Source: Nitrospirae bacterium MYbinv3
GTDB lineage: Bacteria > Nitrospirota > Thermodesulfovibrionia > Thermodesulfovibrionales > Magnetobacteriaceae
Assembly: GCA_002753395.1 (NCBI GenBank)
Contig: PEAB01000020.1
Span: 1 to 46,022 of the forward strand
Length of the DNA stretch: 46,022 nucleotides
Reading direction: 5' to 3'
The notes beneath the pieces were generated by a model. It searched no databases. It was given only the letters and a program-made list of their open reading frames with translations, and had not been told where the DNA came from. The position numbers and the translations under genes are program-made. Below, in pieces: positions 16,147-24,070 of the stretch; the first letter of the stretch is position 1; every line of letters starts with the position of its first letter.

Positions 16147-16824
16147 ATGCAAAAGAAGCGTATATTTGATGAGGCAAATAATCCTGTTGTGAGGCAAAGC
16201 GACCTAGCTGAGATTAAATCAATGTTTGCTGAGTTATTGGCCTGGCAGAGGTCTGCAGATCAGAAGTTTACTGAAATTACCCAAAGCTTAAAATCTACAA
16301 ATGAGCGGATAGATACAACCAATGCTGAGGTGAGGCAGCTACGAACTGAACTAAATACACGGATAGATACAACCAATGCTGAGGTGAGGCAGGTAAGAAA
16401 AGAGATGAAGCTAACGAGGTCTGAACTTGGAGGCATATCAAAAAGCATGAGTTATGCGTTGGAGAATGAAGCGTATAGATTGCTGCCAAAACTTCTTAAA
16501 GATAAGTATAACATTGAGGTTACCGATAGGTTTGTAAGGGTCGAGATACAGGGTGAGGAGATAAACATCTTTGCTAAGGCATTGAAAGATGGCAAGCCTG
16601 TTTTAATCGTTGGTGAGGCAAAACTCAGACTTCAGGTTAAAACCGGTAGAGGTCAAACAGGTGATGACGTTTTCAAGCAGCTTACGAACAAGATAAAAGC
16701 TGCTATGACGGAGTACACAGATATGGAGGTTGTTAGCCTATTGGTAACCCATTATGTCACAGCTAATTTTTTGAAAAAAGCCGCTGAGAATGAGATTATC
16801 GTTGTTCAAAGTTTTCAATGGTAG
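16147..16824 (+). CDS. DUF3782-like coiled-coil protein with PD-(D/E)XK-like domain
   Basis: Residues 15-100 form a coiled coil. It contains two near-identical 18-residue units beginning RIDTTNAEVRQ, encoded by a 54-bp direct repeat (about 16307-16340 and 16361-16394). The C-terminal domain (115-225) has the pattern EINIFAKALKDGKPVLIVGEAKLRL, in which E-x-K follows a hydrophobic strand, as in PD-(D/E)XK nucleases. Such proteins are common in Nitrospirae and cyanobacteria and are often annotated DUF3782 or, misleadingly, chordopoxvirus fusion protein. Biological role unknown. It lies 15 nt after its shortened paralogue. Confidence 0.65.
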   Translation: MQKKRIFDEANNPVVRQSDLAEIKSMFAELLAWQRSADQKFTEITQSLKSTNERIDTTNAEVRQLRTELNTRIDTTNAEVRQVRKEMKLTRSELGGISKSMSYALENEAYRLLPKLLKDKYNIEVTDRFVRVEIQGEEINIFAKALKDGKPVLIVGEAKLRLQVKTGRGQTGDDVFKQLTNKIKAAMTEYTDMEVVSLLVTHYVTANFLKKAAENEIIVVQSFQW

Positions 16825-16849
16825 CGCTTGGATGCCTTAGGGTGACACA

Positions 16850-17278
16850 ATGGGTTTAGTCTACGCTGAAATCACAATGACAAATCTCTATGACCTAGGT
16901 CTGTTTTATAGACAATTCATAACAAAGAATCAAGTACGAACACTAACAACCACTTGTCTTGTCGATACAGGGGCCTACAAGCTGGTTGTCCCTGAACACG
17001 TCAAGTTGCAGCTAGGTCTTACGGTGTTGGAGCAGCGTGAGGTTGAGCTTGCTGACGGGAACGTGAGTTTGTGCGACGTCGTTGGACCAATAGAGCTTCG
17101 TTTTGCAAACAGGATGACCGTTGCCAGTGCCTTTGTTATGGGAAACGAGGTACTGCTTGGAGCTATTCCTATGGAGGACCTGGATGTTGTTGTCGATCTA
17201 AAGGCGCAACGTCTTGTTGTAAACCCAGAAAACCCAACCATGCCAAAAATGAAAATCAAACAACACCACCTGCCGTAA
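16850..17278 (+). CDS. Retropepsin-like aspartic protease (clan AA)
   Basis: A 142-residue single-domain protein. LVDTGAYKLVVP (residues 38-49) contains the D-T/S-G active-site triad of clan AA aspartic proteases, and GNEVLLGAIPMEDLDVVVD further on resembles the paired ILG-x-D/N segment of the family. The enzyme would act as a homodimer. Encoded on its own, 25 nt after the coiled-coil gene, with AGGGTGA just before the start. Bacterial members are widespread, and their substrates are mostly unknown. Confidence 0.72.
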   Translation: MGLVYAEITMTNLYDLGLFYRQFITKNQVRTLTTTCLVDTGAYKLVVPEHVKLQLGLTVLEQREVELADGNVSLCDVVGPIELRFANRMTVASAFVMGNEVLLGAIPMEDLDVVVDLKAQRLVVNPENPTMPKMKIKQHHLP

Positions 17279-17329
17279 TTTCTATGCTTCTGACTTCTAT
17301 CTTTGTGAGTGTATGAATTAATGCTTGTT

Positions 17330-17407
17330 TCAGAAATAATAATCGTGCCTGCCACATCGTAACTGGCTAAAATCTCTCTTAAAGTGTTCAGTCAGGGTGA
17401 TTGTCAT
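17330..17407 (-). pseudogene. Truncated RelE-like toxin fragment
   Basis: ATG 17405-17407 overlaps the stop of the AbrB-type antitoxin (ATGA). The 25-residue product begins MTITLTEHFKRDFSQL, which fits the start of RelE/HigB-type toxins, then hits TGA at 17330-17332. No continuation of the toxin was seen in other frames downstream, so the body of the gene has been lost. Confidence 0.45.
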
Positions 17408-17679
17408 GTGTTTATGTTTTTTATAAGATCGTCCACGTTCTCATAGTTTTTTACCTTACCTGCTTTATAAGCCTCTAAGGCTTCGTTTATCTTTTCTCTT
17501 CCTGCCGCCGATAATTCTTCTCTTGCCTCTGGAAATTTGTTTACCATACAGGGTTTTAACACAATTGCATTGTCTACCATCTCGGCTTCTAAGATATCTC
17601 CGCCTTCAATACAAAGGAACTCCCTAAATCTCTTTGGTAAAGTAACGTTTCCATGACTATCCACTTTAATTTATGGCAT
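17404..17679 (-). pseudogene. AbrB/MazE-type antitoxin with stop at codon 3
   Basis: A consensus Shine-Dalgarno precedes ATG 17677-17679, but the third codon is TAA (17671-17673). Reading through gives MP-stop-IKVDSHGNVTLPKRFREF, the standard start of an AbrB/SpoVT domain in which position 3 is usually lysine (AAA to TAA is one change). The remaining 86-codon frame from GTG 17664 is intact. It keeps most of the swapped-hairpin DNA-binding domain and a helical tail that would bind a toxin. Restart at the GTG is possible, so activity cannot be excluded. Confidence 0.7.
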
Positions 17680-17769
17680 ATGTCCTCCCTGCTTACGCAT
17701 ATTAATAAGATTATCGTAGAATAGAAGCACGTGTTGTGTCAAATAAGTCTCGGGGAGACTTCCCACAGC

Positions 17770-17799
17770 TTGACAAAAACTCACCAATAGCGTCATTAT
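17770..17799 (+). promoter_or_regulatory. Probable promoter of gspG operon
   Basis: TTGACA at 17770-17775, an 18-nt spacer, and CATTAT at 17794-17799. The expected start falls about 5-6 nt before the ATG at 17812, and no Shine-Dalgarno is visible, so the transcript would be leaderless or nearly so. The -10 match is only moderate. Confidence 0.45.
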
Positions 17800-17811
17800 A
17801 TTTAATACAAC

Positions 17812-18213
17812 ATGAAACGAATGCTCAAGAAACAAGGCAATGATGGCTTTACACTGATTGAGATACTCATAGTGGTGATGATCATAGGTCTGATCGCATC
17901 ACTCATAGCGCCAAACATATTTGGCAGGTTTGAGAAGTCCAAAGAAGAGATTGCAAAGGCGCAAGTTGAGATGCTATCCTCGGCAGCCCAGTCCTTCACC
18001 CTAGATATTGGCAGATGCCCGAAGGAGCTAAGCGAGCTGCTGAGTTCTACCGAGAAGAAATGGCGTGGTCCATATCTCTCCAAGCAGACCATCCCGCAAG
18101 ACCCCTGGAACAGGGATTACCAGTATAAATGCCCTGGGGATCACGGTATGTTTGACCTCTATACCCTCGGTGCGTCTGGGAAAGTAGACGATAACAACAT
18201 AAAAAACTGGTAG
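17812..18213 (+). CDS. gspG: Type II secretion major pseudopilin GspG-like
   Basis: Prepilin leader MKRMLKKQGNDG, cleavage before FTLIEILIVVMIIGLIASLI, and the glutamate at mature position 5. The mature part has the GspG hallmarks AQVEMLSSAAQSFTLDIGRCP, GPYLSKQTIPQDPWNRDYQY and a final DLYTLGASGK loop that binds calcium in characterised members. GspG builds the pseudopilus shaft. Normal length (133 aa). First gene of the second secretion operon, with gspE 5 nt downstream. Confidence 0.94.
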   Translation: MKRMLKKQGNDGFTLIEILIVVMIIGLIASLIAPNIFGRFEKSKEEIAKAQVEMLSSAAQSFTLDIGRCPKELSELLSSTEKKWRGPYLSKQTIPQDPWNRDYQYKCPGDHGMFDLYTLGASGKVDDNNIKNW

Positions 18214-18218
18214 CCCAC

Positions 18219-19892
18219 ATGCTCCTTGGCGAGGTCTTAATCAGGCTCTTTGGCCTCAGACAGGACGACATAAACAGATCCCTCGACGTACAGAAGGAAA
18301 TTGGCGGATATATAGGCCAGATACTCATAAACTCAGGTCTCATTAACGAATATCAATTAATAAGCGCCCTCTCGGAGCAATTAAATATACCGCTCTTTGA
18401 TAATGAAACATTCAAGGGGCTAGACTCTGATCTAATAAACGACCTATCAGAGCGATTAAACATTGATTACCTGCTAAAACACAGCTTCCTGCCAATATCA
18501 AGACAAAACTCTCATGCAACATTTCTAACAAACGACCCCCTAAATGGCTATATCATCGACTATATTACAATGAGCCTGGGTAGCCGCGTTAGACTTGCCC
18601 TCGCTACTGAACAGACTATTGCAGAGTTGTCTAGACCGTTAAAGTCAGATGACAGGGACGTTGTATCCCTCCTTGTTGGTGACTCGCCAGAGGCACTCAA
18701 GGAGATGGCTTCTGAGGCCCCTGTCATCAAGTTCCTGAACAACCTGCTAAGCACAGCAGTAGACCTCAGAGCCTCTGATATACACTTAGAACCCTCGGAA
18801 GGAGTCAATCGTATAAAGATGAGGATAGACGGGGTGCTGCATGAAAACGAATCCATAAACGAAAAACTCTACCTGGCTGTGGTATCACGCATAAAGCTGC
18901 TTGCAGGGCTGGACATTGCTGAGAAGCGGCTTCCACAGGATGGTAAGTTCAGCACCAAGATAGCCTCTACCCTTATCGATCTGCGCGTGTCCACCATACC
19001 GTTTGCAGTGGGTGAGGGTGTTGTCATGCGTCTGCTATACAGGGCCAGGCTTACGTTTGACATAACCAGGCTTGGCATAGAGCGCGACGTTGTGCCGCTT
19101 ATCACGGAGTTGATCAACATGCCCTACGGTATCCTGCTTGTTACAGGGCCTACCGGCTCAGGTAAGACGACAACTCTGTACTCCATGCTTTCAAGCATCG
19201 ACCGAAAGGAAAAGAAGATAATCACCGTCGAGGACCCAGTTGAGTACAAGTTGGAGGGGGTTAATCAGATACAGGTAAAGGGTGAAATCGGCCTGAGTTT
19301 TGCCGCCTCCCTGCGGTCAATCCTCAGACACGACCCAGATGTCATCATGGTTGGTGAGATACGCGACCCTGAGACGGCTGAGGTAGCCGTGCAGTCCGCC
19401 CTAACTGGACACCTAGTGTTGTCCACTCTTCATACAAACGACGCCCCAAGCTGTCTGTTCAGACTCGTCGAGATGGGGCTTGAGGATTACCTCCTTAATG
19501 CCTCTATAATCGGCGTCATAGCACAGCGGATTGTCAGAAAGAACTGTGACAACTGCTCAAGCGTTGTTGATCTCTCACCAACACTGCTAAACAAGTACGC
19601 AATCACAGAGACCTATGAGATGTATAAGGATGTGCTTGGACTTACTATCGGGTTTAGGCGCGGCGCTGGCTGCCGCAAGTGTGCCGGCACCGGTTACAGG
19701 GGCATGATCGCAATCTACGAGGTGTTTAAGTATACGGATGACCTCAAGGAGACCTTCCTAAACGACCACTCACTGGAGGTGTTTAAGCGACAGTTGATAA
19801 ACAGACACACTTTTAGGACTCTACGTCAGGATGGAATAATAAAGGTCATCTCAGGTATAACGACGATAGAGGAGGTACTGAGGGTCTCGTGA
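18219..19892 (+). CDS. gspE: Type II secretion ATPase GspE
   Basis: Hexameric cytoplasmic ATPase powering pseudopilus assembly. N-terminal N1/N2 domains at 1-170, then the ATPase core with Walker A GPTGSGKTT (310-318), an Asp box around ITVEDPVEY, Walker B VIMVGEIRD (375-383) and a His box in GHLVLSTLHTNDA. The C-terminal zinc-binding knot is intact (C443, C446, C485, C488), as in GspE rather than PilT. 557 residues is normal. The stop overlaps the GTG start of gspF by GTGA. Confidence 0.95.
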   Translation: MLLGEVLIRLFGLRQDDINRSLDVQKEIGGYIGQILINSGLINEYQLISALSEQLNIPLFDNETFKGLDSDLINDLSERLNIDYLLKHSFLPISRQNSHATFLTNDPLNGYIIDYITMSLGSRVRLALATEQTIAELSRPLKSDDRDVVSLLVGDSPEALKEMASEAPVIKFLNNLLSTAVDLRASDIHLEPSEGVNRIKMRIDGVLHENESINEKLYLAVVSRIKLLAGLDIAEKRLPQDGKFSTKIASTLIDLRVSTIPFAVGEGVVMRLLYRARLTFDITRLGIERDVVPLITELINMPYGILLVTGPTGSGKTTTLYSMLSSIDRKEKKIITVEDPVEYKLEGVNQIQVKGEIGLSFAASLRSILRHDPDVIMVGEIRDPETAEVAVQSALTGHLVLSTLHTNDAPSCLFRLVEMGLEDYLLNASIIGVIAQRIVRKNCDNCSSVVDLSPTLLNKYAITETYEMYKDVLGLTIGFRRGAGCRKCAGTGYRGMIAIYEVFKYTDDLKETFLNDHSLEVFKRQLINRHTFRTLRQDGIIKVISGITTIEEVLRVS

Positions 19893-21088
19893 GCAGTTTT
19901 AAGTATCTCTGTGTTGATTCCAATGGCAAGGAGATTACCGGATCTATTGCTGCCGTAGATCCAAAGGATGCGCAGCACATATTAAAGGACAGGGGGCTGC
20001 GCGTTGTGAGCCTCAATGAGACCTTGTCCAGGGCTGGTTCAGACAGGCGCCTAAAGAGGAAAAAGGTGGACGACATGGAACTCTACAACGTATCAAAGGA
20101 GCTTACCGTTCTGCTGAGGGCTGGGCTGAGGATCGATAACTGTCTTGAAATCGTTGGAGGCTCTACGTCGAACCTGACGCTCAGGGAGCATCTCAGGGGT
20201 ATCCTCAACGATGTAAAGGCAGGCAAGAGCGTAGCTGACGCCTTTGAGAAGGTAAGTGTCTTTACCTCCCTTATGGTCAATGTCATTAGGGTTGGTCAGG
20301 GCATCGGGGATCTCAAAATGGCCTTTGAGCATATCGCTAATCACCTTCAGTTTCAGATAAAGTTCAGATCAGAGATAAAGAACGCCCTCACCTACCCGAT
20401 ATTTTTGATACTGGCCAGCCTTGTGACCCTTGGGGTCATATTTAAGTTTATAATACCGCGCTTTTTTAGTATCTTTGGAGAAAATCAGGAAAAACTCCTG
20501 CCACTGGCCGCTAAGATACTCTACGGTGCAAGCAAGGTGTTTAACGGATATGTCTTCATAGCGGTTGTTGTAGGTGTCGTCATTTTTTTTAAATTCGTCA
20601 GTACAAAGAGACTGATACAGACAGCTTATGCCTATGCCTTGAACGTACCGTTAGTCAGATCGATGATAACAGACCTTGAGCTTTCCCGTTTCTCTTATGC
20701 CATGCACACTATGCTCAGCAGCGGTATTGAGTTCATAAAGGCGTTGAGGTACTCCATTGACCTGGTTGAGAACGTAAAGATTAGAGACTCACTGGAGCCG
20801 ACAATAAAGCTCATTAAGGAGGGCAGGGAGATAGGTGAGGTGTTTTCTCAGGTAGAGATGCTGCCCGATATCGTTGTCAATATGGTTCGTGTTGGTGAGA
20901 AGAGCGGCAACATGAGGGAAATTTTTCTTGAGTTGTTTAACATCTTTGACGATAGGTTCAAGAGAGGCATCAAGCGGATTGTTGTGCTAATCGAGCCGAT
21001 CATCATCACTGTGATGGGGCTTATTGTTGGTTTTATCGTAATATCTCTGATATTAACCGTTATGAGCGTGGGTAACATTAAGCTATGA
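19889..21088 (+). CDS. gspF: Type II secretion platform protein GspF
   Basis: A polytopic inner-membrane protein with two repeated T2SSF domains (about 65-190 and 270-390) and three membrane helices, near 165-190, 220-240 and 370-392. Signature segments are ELTVLLRAGLRIDNCLEIVG and the matching FSYAMHTMLSSGIEFIKAL. It starts at GTG inside the gspE stop and overlaps the gspH start by 4 nt, so it is tightly coupled to both. Length is 399 residues, as usual. Confidence 0.93.
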   Translation: MSSFKYLCVDSNGKEITGSIAAVDPKDAQHILKDRGLRVVSLNETLSRAGSDRRLKRKKVDDMELYNVSKELTVLLRAGLRIDNCLEIVGGSTSNLTLREHLRGILNDVKAGKSVADAFEKVSVFTSLMVNVIRVGQGIGDLKMAFEHIANHLQFQIKFRSEIKNALTYPIFLILASLVTLGVIFKFIIPRFFSIFGENQEKLLPLAAKILYGASKVFNGYVFIAVVVGVVIFFKFVSTKRLIQTAYAYALNVPLVRSMITDLELSRFSYAMHTMLSSGIEFIKALRYSIDLVENVKIRDSLEPTIKLIKEGREIGEVFSQVEMLPDIVVNMVRVGEKSGNMREIFLELFNIFDDRFKRGIKRIVVLIEPIIITVMGLIVGFIVISLILTVMSVGNIKL

Positions 21089-21489
21089 AGGTGCGGCAGC
21101 AGGGTGGCTTTACACTCATTGAGATGCTTATTGTGATCTTTATCGTATCATTGATATTTTCCGTGGCGCTGCCGGTTACGATGAGGTCGTTTCAGAGGTA
21201 TGCTGCATCCTTAGAGGCTGAGAAGGTGCTGGTGTTGATGTCCAAGGTGCAGAGGGGCGCCTTTGCTATGGGGTTTGATAGCTACGTGAAGACGGTTGAC
21301 GGGTTAATCTTTGTAAATGGTGAAGAGAATTCAATCCCGGATGTCTTTGCAAGGTTAGATAAACCGATAATCTTTTACGGTAACGGTACGACCTCTGGCG
21401 GGCGGTTGGTAGTCTACGTTAACGACTTTACCTTTTCCGTCACCGTAGCCGCCCCCTTTGGCAGCATTACCATGTCTCAAGATGCCTAG
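21085..21489 (+). CDS. gspH: Type II secretion pseudopilin GspH-like
   Basis: Prepilin signal GG-FTLIEMLIVIFIVSLIFS at residues 7-27 and a beta-rich C-terminal domain ending in GSITMSQDA. The size (134 aa) and position after gspF favour GspH, the minor pseudopilin joining shaft and tip. ATG overlaps the gspF stop. Last gene of the operon; a repeat region follows. Confidence 0.8.
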   Translation: MKVRQQGGFTLIEMLIVIFIVSLIFSVALPVTMRSFQRYAASLEAEKVLVLMSKVQRGAFAMGFDSYVKTVDGLIFVNGEENSIPDVFARLDKPIIFYGNGTTSGGRLVVYVNDFTFSVTVAAPFGSITMSQDA

Positions 21490-21499
21490 AGGGTGTATA

Positions 21500-21719
21500 A
21501 AATATTCAGGGGGGGTTGGGCAATAGAAGGGGAGGCTCTGCCTGTTGTCGCAGGGGTTCGCAACCCCTCCCCTCAGACCTAATGCTGTTGACTTAAGGAT
21601 GCAAAGATGCAAAAAAATAGAGAGGGCTTTGCCCTCCCTAGACCCTTCCACAAGGGGACTCGACCCCTTGACCCCCATTATATCGCATGTTTACACACAA
21701 TGTTCCTATCGTATACTGA
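21500..21719 (-). repeat. Composite dispersed repeat (reverse copy)
   Basis: In reverse orientation this region carries the G-rich palindromic core (about 21612-21690, with the GAGGGCAAAGCCCTC hairpin) plus an outer segment, GTTCAGTATACGATAGGAAC, at 21700-21719 that matches 25301-25320 exactly. A second module at about 21527-21572 is complementary to 42729-42772. A third short unit (TAATGCTGTTGACTTAAG, 21580-21597) recurs at 45961-45978. No gene. Confidence 0.7.
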
Positions 21720-22268
21720 ACTATTACGACAGAGCATATCCCTAATGCGATAAAAGATATAAAAACTTGTGGTACATATGATTACTTAGTTGTATGTCTT
21801 GATGCAGAAGAGATGAGCGTTGAGGATAAACATAAAGAGATCGAAGGATTTTTATCCGAAAAACAGTTAGCATTATTATCTGCAAAATTAGTAGTTGTGA
21901 TTCAAAACAGATGCATTGAAACATGGTTTTTAGGAAATCGGAAGATTTGTCCAAGAAATCCTAAAGAAGATACGTTCAGAGGATATCTGCGCCATTACGA
22001 TGTTTCTATTGATGACCCAGAATTAATGCCAAAACCAAAACTAAAGCTAAATAATGTAAGGTTTGAAACGCATGCACAATTCCACTGTGCTTATCTTAAA
22101 GCGATGCTTAGAGAGAAAGACATCCGATATTCAAAAGAAACCCCTTTTGAAGTCACAGCTAATCACTATATCGAGAGACTTATTGAACGCAATAGCGAAT
22201 ACCACCTAAAAACCCTAAAGTGTTTTTTTGATTTTTGCAAGACTATAAAAGGCAGCATACAGTCGTAG
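21720..22268 (+). pseudogene. 5'-truncated gene, possibly DUF4276/TOPRIM-like
   Basis: The frame is open from 21720 to a stop at 22266-22268, but the only in-frame ATG (21813) lies inside what looks like conserved sequence. The upstream residues (CGTYDYLVVCLDAEEMSVEDK) form a hydrophobic strand ending in D-x-E, as in TOPRIM-like folds such as DUF4276. Conservation-like sequence stops where the dispersed repeat ends, so the true 5' end was probably removed by that repeat. A 151-residue protein from 21813 is possible, but no RBS is clear. Confidence 0.5.
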
Positions 22269-22289
22269 ATTTTAGGGTAGTATACTGCC

Positions 22290-23495
22290 TTATAGCCGCT
22301 GTTTCAGGATATCTATTATATCGGTCTTTGTAAGGCTTACAGGATTTTCTTTGTTTGAGGTCTGAGCGGCTATCATCTCAAGGTGCTCTGTCTTGAGGCC
22401 ATAGGTACTCAGAAGCGGTAACTGCAACACAGATATCCACTCATCTATCTTGTAAATCAACCTTTTCAATGCAATATCCATCTCAACTGGGTCTTCATCT
22501 ATTAAGAGAGCGCCCACCGTTGCAAACTTTTTTAGATTCACCATGTCATTTTTTTCCGTTAGACGTTGGATGTTGACCTTTGTGGCAGCCCCGATTAGGG
22601 TTCCACATATAACGCCGTGAGGGATGTTAAAATAAGCGCTTATAACCGAGCTTAATCCGTGCACCACGCCAAGACCTGCATTGGCAAGGGTTATGCCCGA
22701 CATCAATGAGGCGTAGGACAGTGCCGTCCTCAACCCTATGTCGTTTGCAGCTGTTGTACAGGCAGCAACAAGTTTGTCCTTAAATAATGCCAGGGCGCTT
22801 AATGCCAAGCCGTCTGTCATGGGTGAGGCCTTGGTTGAGACATACGATTCTATTAATTGCGTAAAAGCATCTAAACCACAGGCGGCCGTGACTGAAGATG
22901 GGCAGGTGATGGTCAACTCAGGGTCAACAATGGCGGCGTCTGGGACAAAGTTGTCATGTCTGAGGGACTTTTTAAAGCCATTTACTCCCACTCGACTTAT
23001 AACGGCGTTTTTAGTTGCCTCGCTGCCAGTGCCTGCCGTGGTCGGCACGGCAATAAATGGTACTTTCACACCGCTGTGTACCACCCCGCTTCCAACCCCC
23101 TCAAGGTAGTCAAAGACAGGTTCGCCGGTAGGCAGCATTGCCGATGCGGCCTTACCTGCGTCTAAAACGCTGCCCCCCCCAATGGCTAGGACGACCTCAA
23201 TCGCCTTTTCCTTAAAGGCCCTTACTACCTCATCAACTAGCTCAGGCGACGGCTCTGTGTCGATCGTTGTGTGGTAGTGCTTGATTGAATGAGCGTCAAG
23301 GGTAGACAACAAGGCAGCTAATCTCCCAGAGGTCTTGAGCGAGCTTCCGCCGGTCAGCACAAGAACGCTCGTGCCGTATCGCTTTGTAATCTTGCCAATT
23401 TCGTTAAATGAGCCGGCCCCAAAGTAGATATGCGGGGTCTTAGCAAATTGAAATTTATAAGCCAGTTCTCTGTGGTCACTATACGTCAGTTTCAC
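22290..23495 (-). CDS. Iron-type alcohol dehydrogenase (group III)
   Basis: An NAD(P)-dependent oxidoreductase of the Fe-ADH family, probably cytoplasmic. Numbered from the preferred start: GGGS cofactor loop at 106-109, PTTAGTGSE near 151-159, and metal-site residues D209, H279 and H293. The fourth expected ligand, His in the usual DAxTHxIE motif, is Gln213 here (DAFTQLIE). I have seen this variant in other members, so it need not mean loss of activity. The start is set at GTG 23493-23495, which overlaps the stop of the upstream gene by GTGA. A longer frame to 23582 would overlap that gene by 91 nt. Substrate unknown. Confidence 0.88.
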   Translation of the reverse strand: MKLTYSDHRELAYKFQFAKTPHIYFGAGSFNEIGKITKRYGTSVLVLTGGSSLKTSGRLAALLSTLDAHSIKHYHTTIDTEPSPELVDEVVRAFKEKAIEVVLAIGGGSVLDAGKAASAMLPTGEPVFDYLEGVGSGVVHSGVKVPFIAVPTTAGTGSEATKNAVISRVGVNGFKKSLRHDNFVPDAAIVDPELTITCPSSVTAACGLDAFTQLIESYVSTKASPMTDGLALSALALFKDKLVAACTTAANDIGLRTALSYASLMSGITLANAGLGVVHGLSSVISAYFNIPHGVICGTLIGAATKVNIQRLTEKNDMVNLKKFATVGALLIDEDPVEMDIALKRLIYKIDEWISVLQLPLLSTYGLKTEHLEMIAAQTSNKENPVSLTKTDIIDILKQRL

Positions 23496-23800
23496 CACAG
23501 CCCTCTTTCCTCTGGACATATCACACGATGAGGTACACCTTGACGTGGTTTTGCCATCCACGGTTCTACGATCTCCCTCCATTTCTTGTAATGGGCAGTG
23601 TTCTTATGTTCGTTTATAGCTTCTTCGCTTTCGTATGCCTCGTACAGGAGAAACTGTGTTGGATCTTTAATACACTGAAGCACGTCAAATCTTACATTAC
23701 CAGCCTCTTTGATCGAACCCTCATGGTTTGTCCTGGTTGCGGCCTTAAAATCTTCCACGTGTTCCGGCTTAACGTATACCGTTACCGCTGTAACTATCAC
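23492..23800 (-). CDS. Antibiotic biosynthesis monooxygenase (ABM) domain protein
   Basis: A 102-residue single ABM domain: MIVTAVTVYVKPEHVEDFKAA at the start, then FDVLQCIKDPTQFLLYEAY and HYKKWREIVEPWM, the pattern of the YgiN/LsrG group of small dimeric alpha-beta barrels. Members act on quinols, AI-2 derivatives or polyketides without a cofactor. The start is GTG 23800 with GGAGG about 8 nt upstream. It overlaps the Fe-alcohol dehydrogenase start, so the two are co-translated and may act on the same small molecule; this is inference. Confidence 0.85.
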   Translation of the reverse strand: MIVTAVTVYVKPEHVEDFKAATRTNHEGSIKEAGNVRFDVLQCIKDPTQFLLYEAYESEEAINEHKNTAHYKKWREIVEPWMAKPRQGVPHRVICPEERGLW

Positions 23801-23837
23801 CTAACATACCTCCAATTTAATAAAGTTGAGAGATTAT

Positions 23838-24007
23838 TTTGACAATGTCATATTTAAATAAACATTATGGATTGTCTGAACTAGGATTACACAGATTATA
23901 AGGATTTACAGGAAAAAGATTTTAACTAATCCTGGTAATCCCTTAATCTGTTAAATCGTGGTTCAGATGTTTTTATAGCAACCATATGGAATATGACATT
24001 GTCAAAT
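23838..24007. mobile_element. MITE-like element, TTGACAATGTCATATT-type ends
   Basis: Inverted ends TTTGACAATGTCATATT (23838) and AATATGACATTGTCAAA (to 24007) enclose the shared core in the orientation opposite to the copy at 336-519. TTAT flanks both ends, a likely 4-bp target duplication. No ORF. The rest of 23801-24070 shows nothing else. Confidence 0.7.
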
Positions 24008-24070
24008 TATACTGTGGATACTATTAATTAGTCAAAAGTCAAAAAGCTGCGAACCAAAACAGGGCATTTT

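Noticed and set aside
16975-17355. 126-codon minus-strand ORF opposite the protease gene
   Set aside because: It is mostly antisense to the retropepsin-like gene, which has a clear active-site motif. Only the short stretch at 17330-17407, in another frame, resembles a toxin start.
21545-21745. 66-codon plus-strand ORF ending in ILNYYDRAYP
   Set aside because: It is read through the composite repeat and shares only the last codons with the ISL3 remnant. Not a gene.
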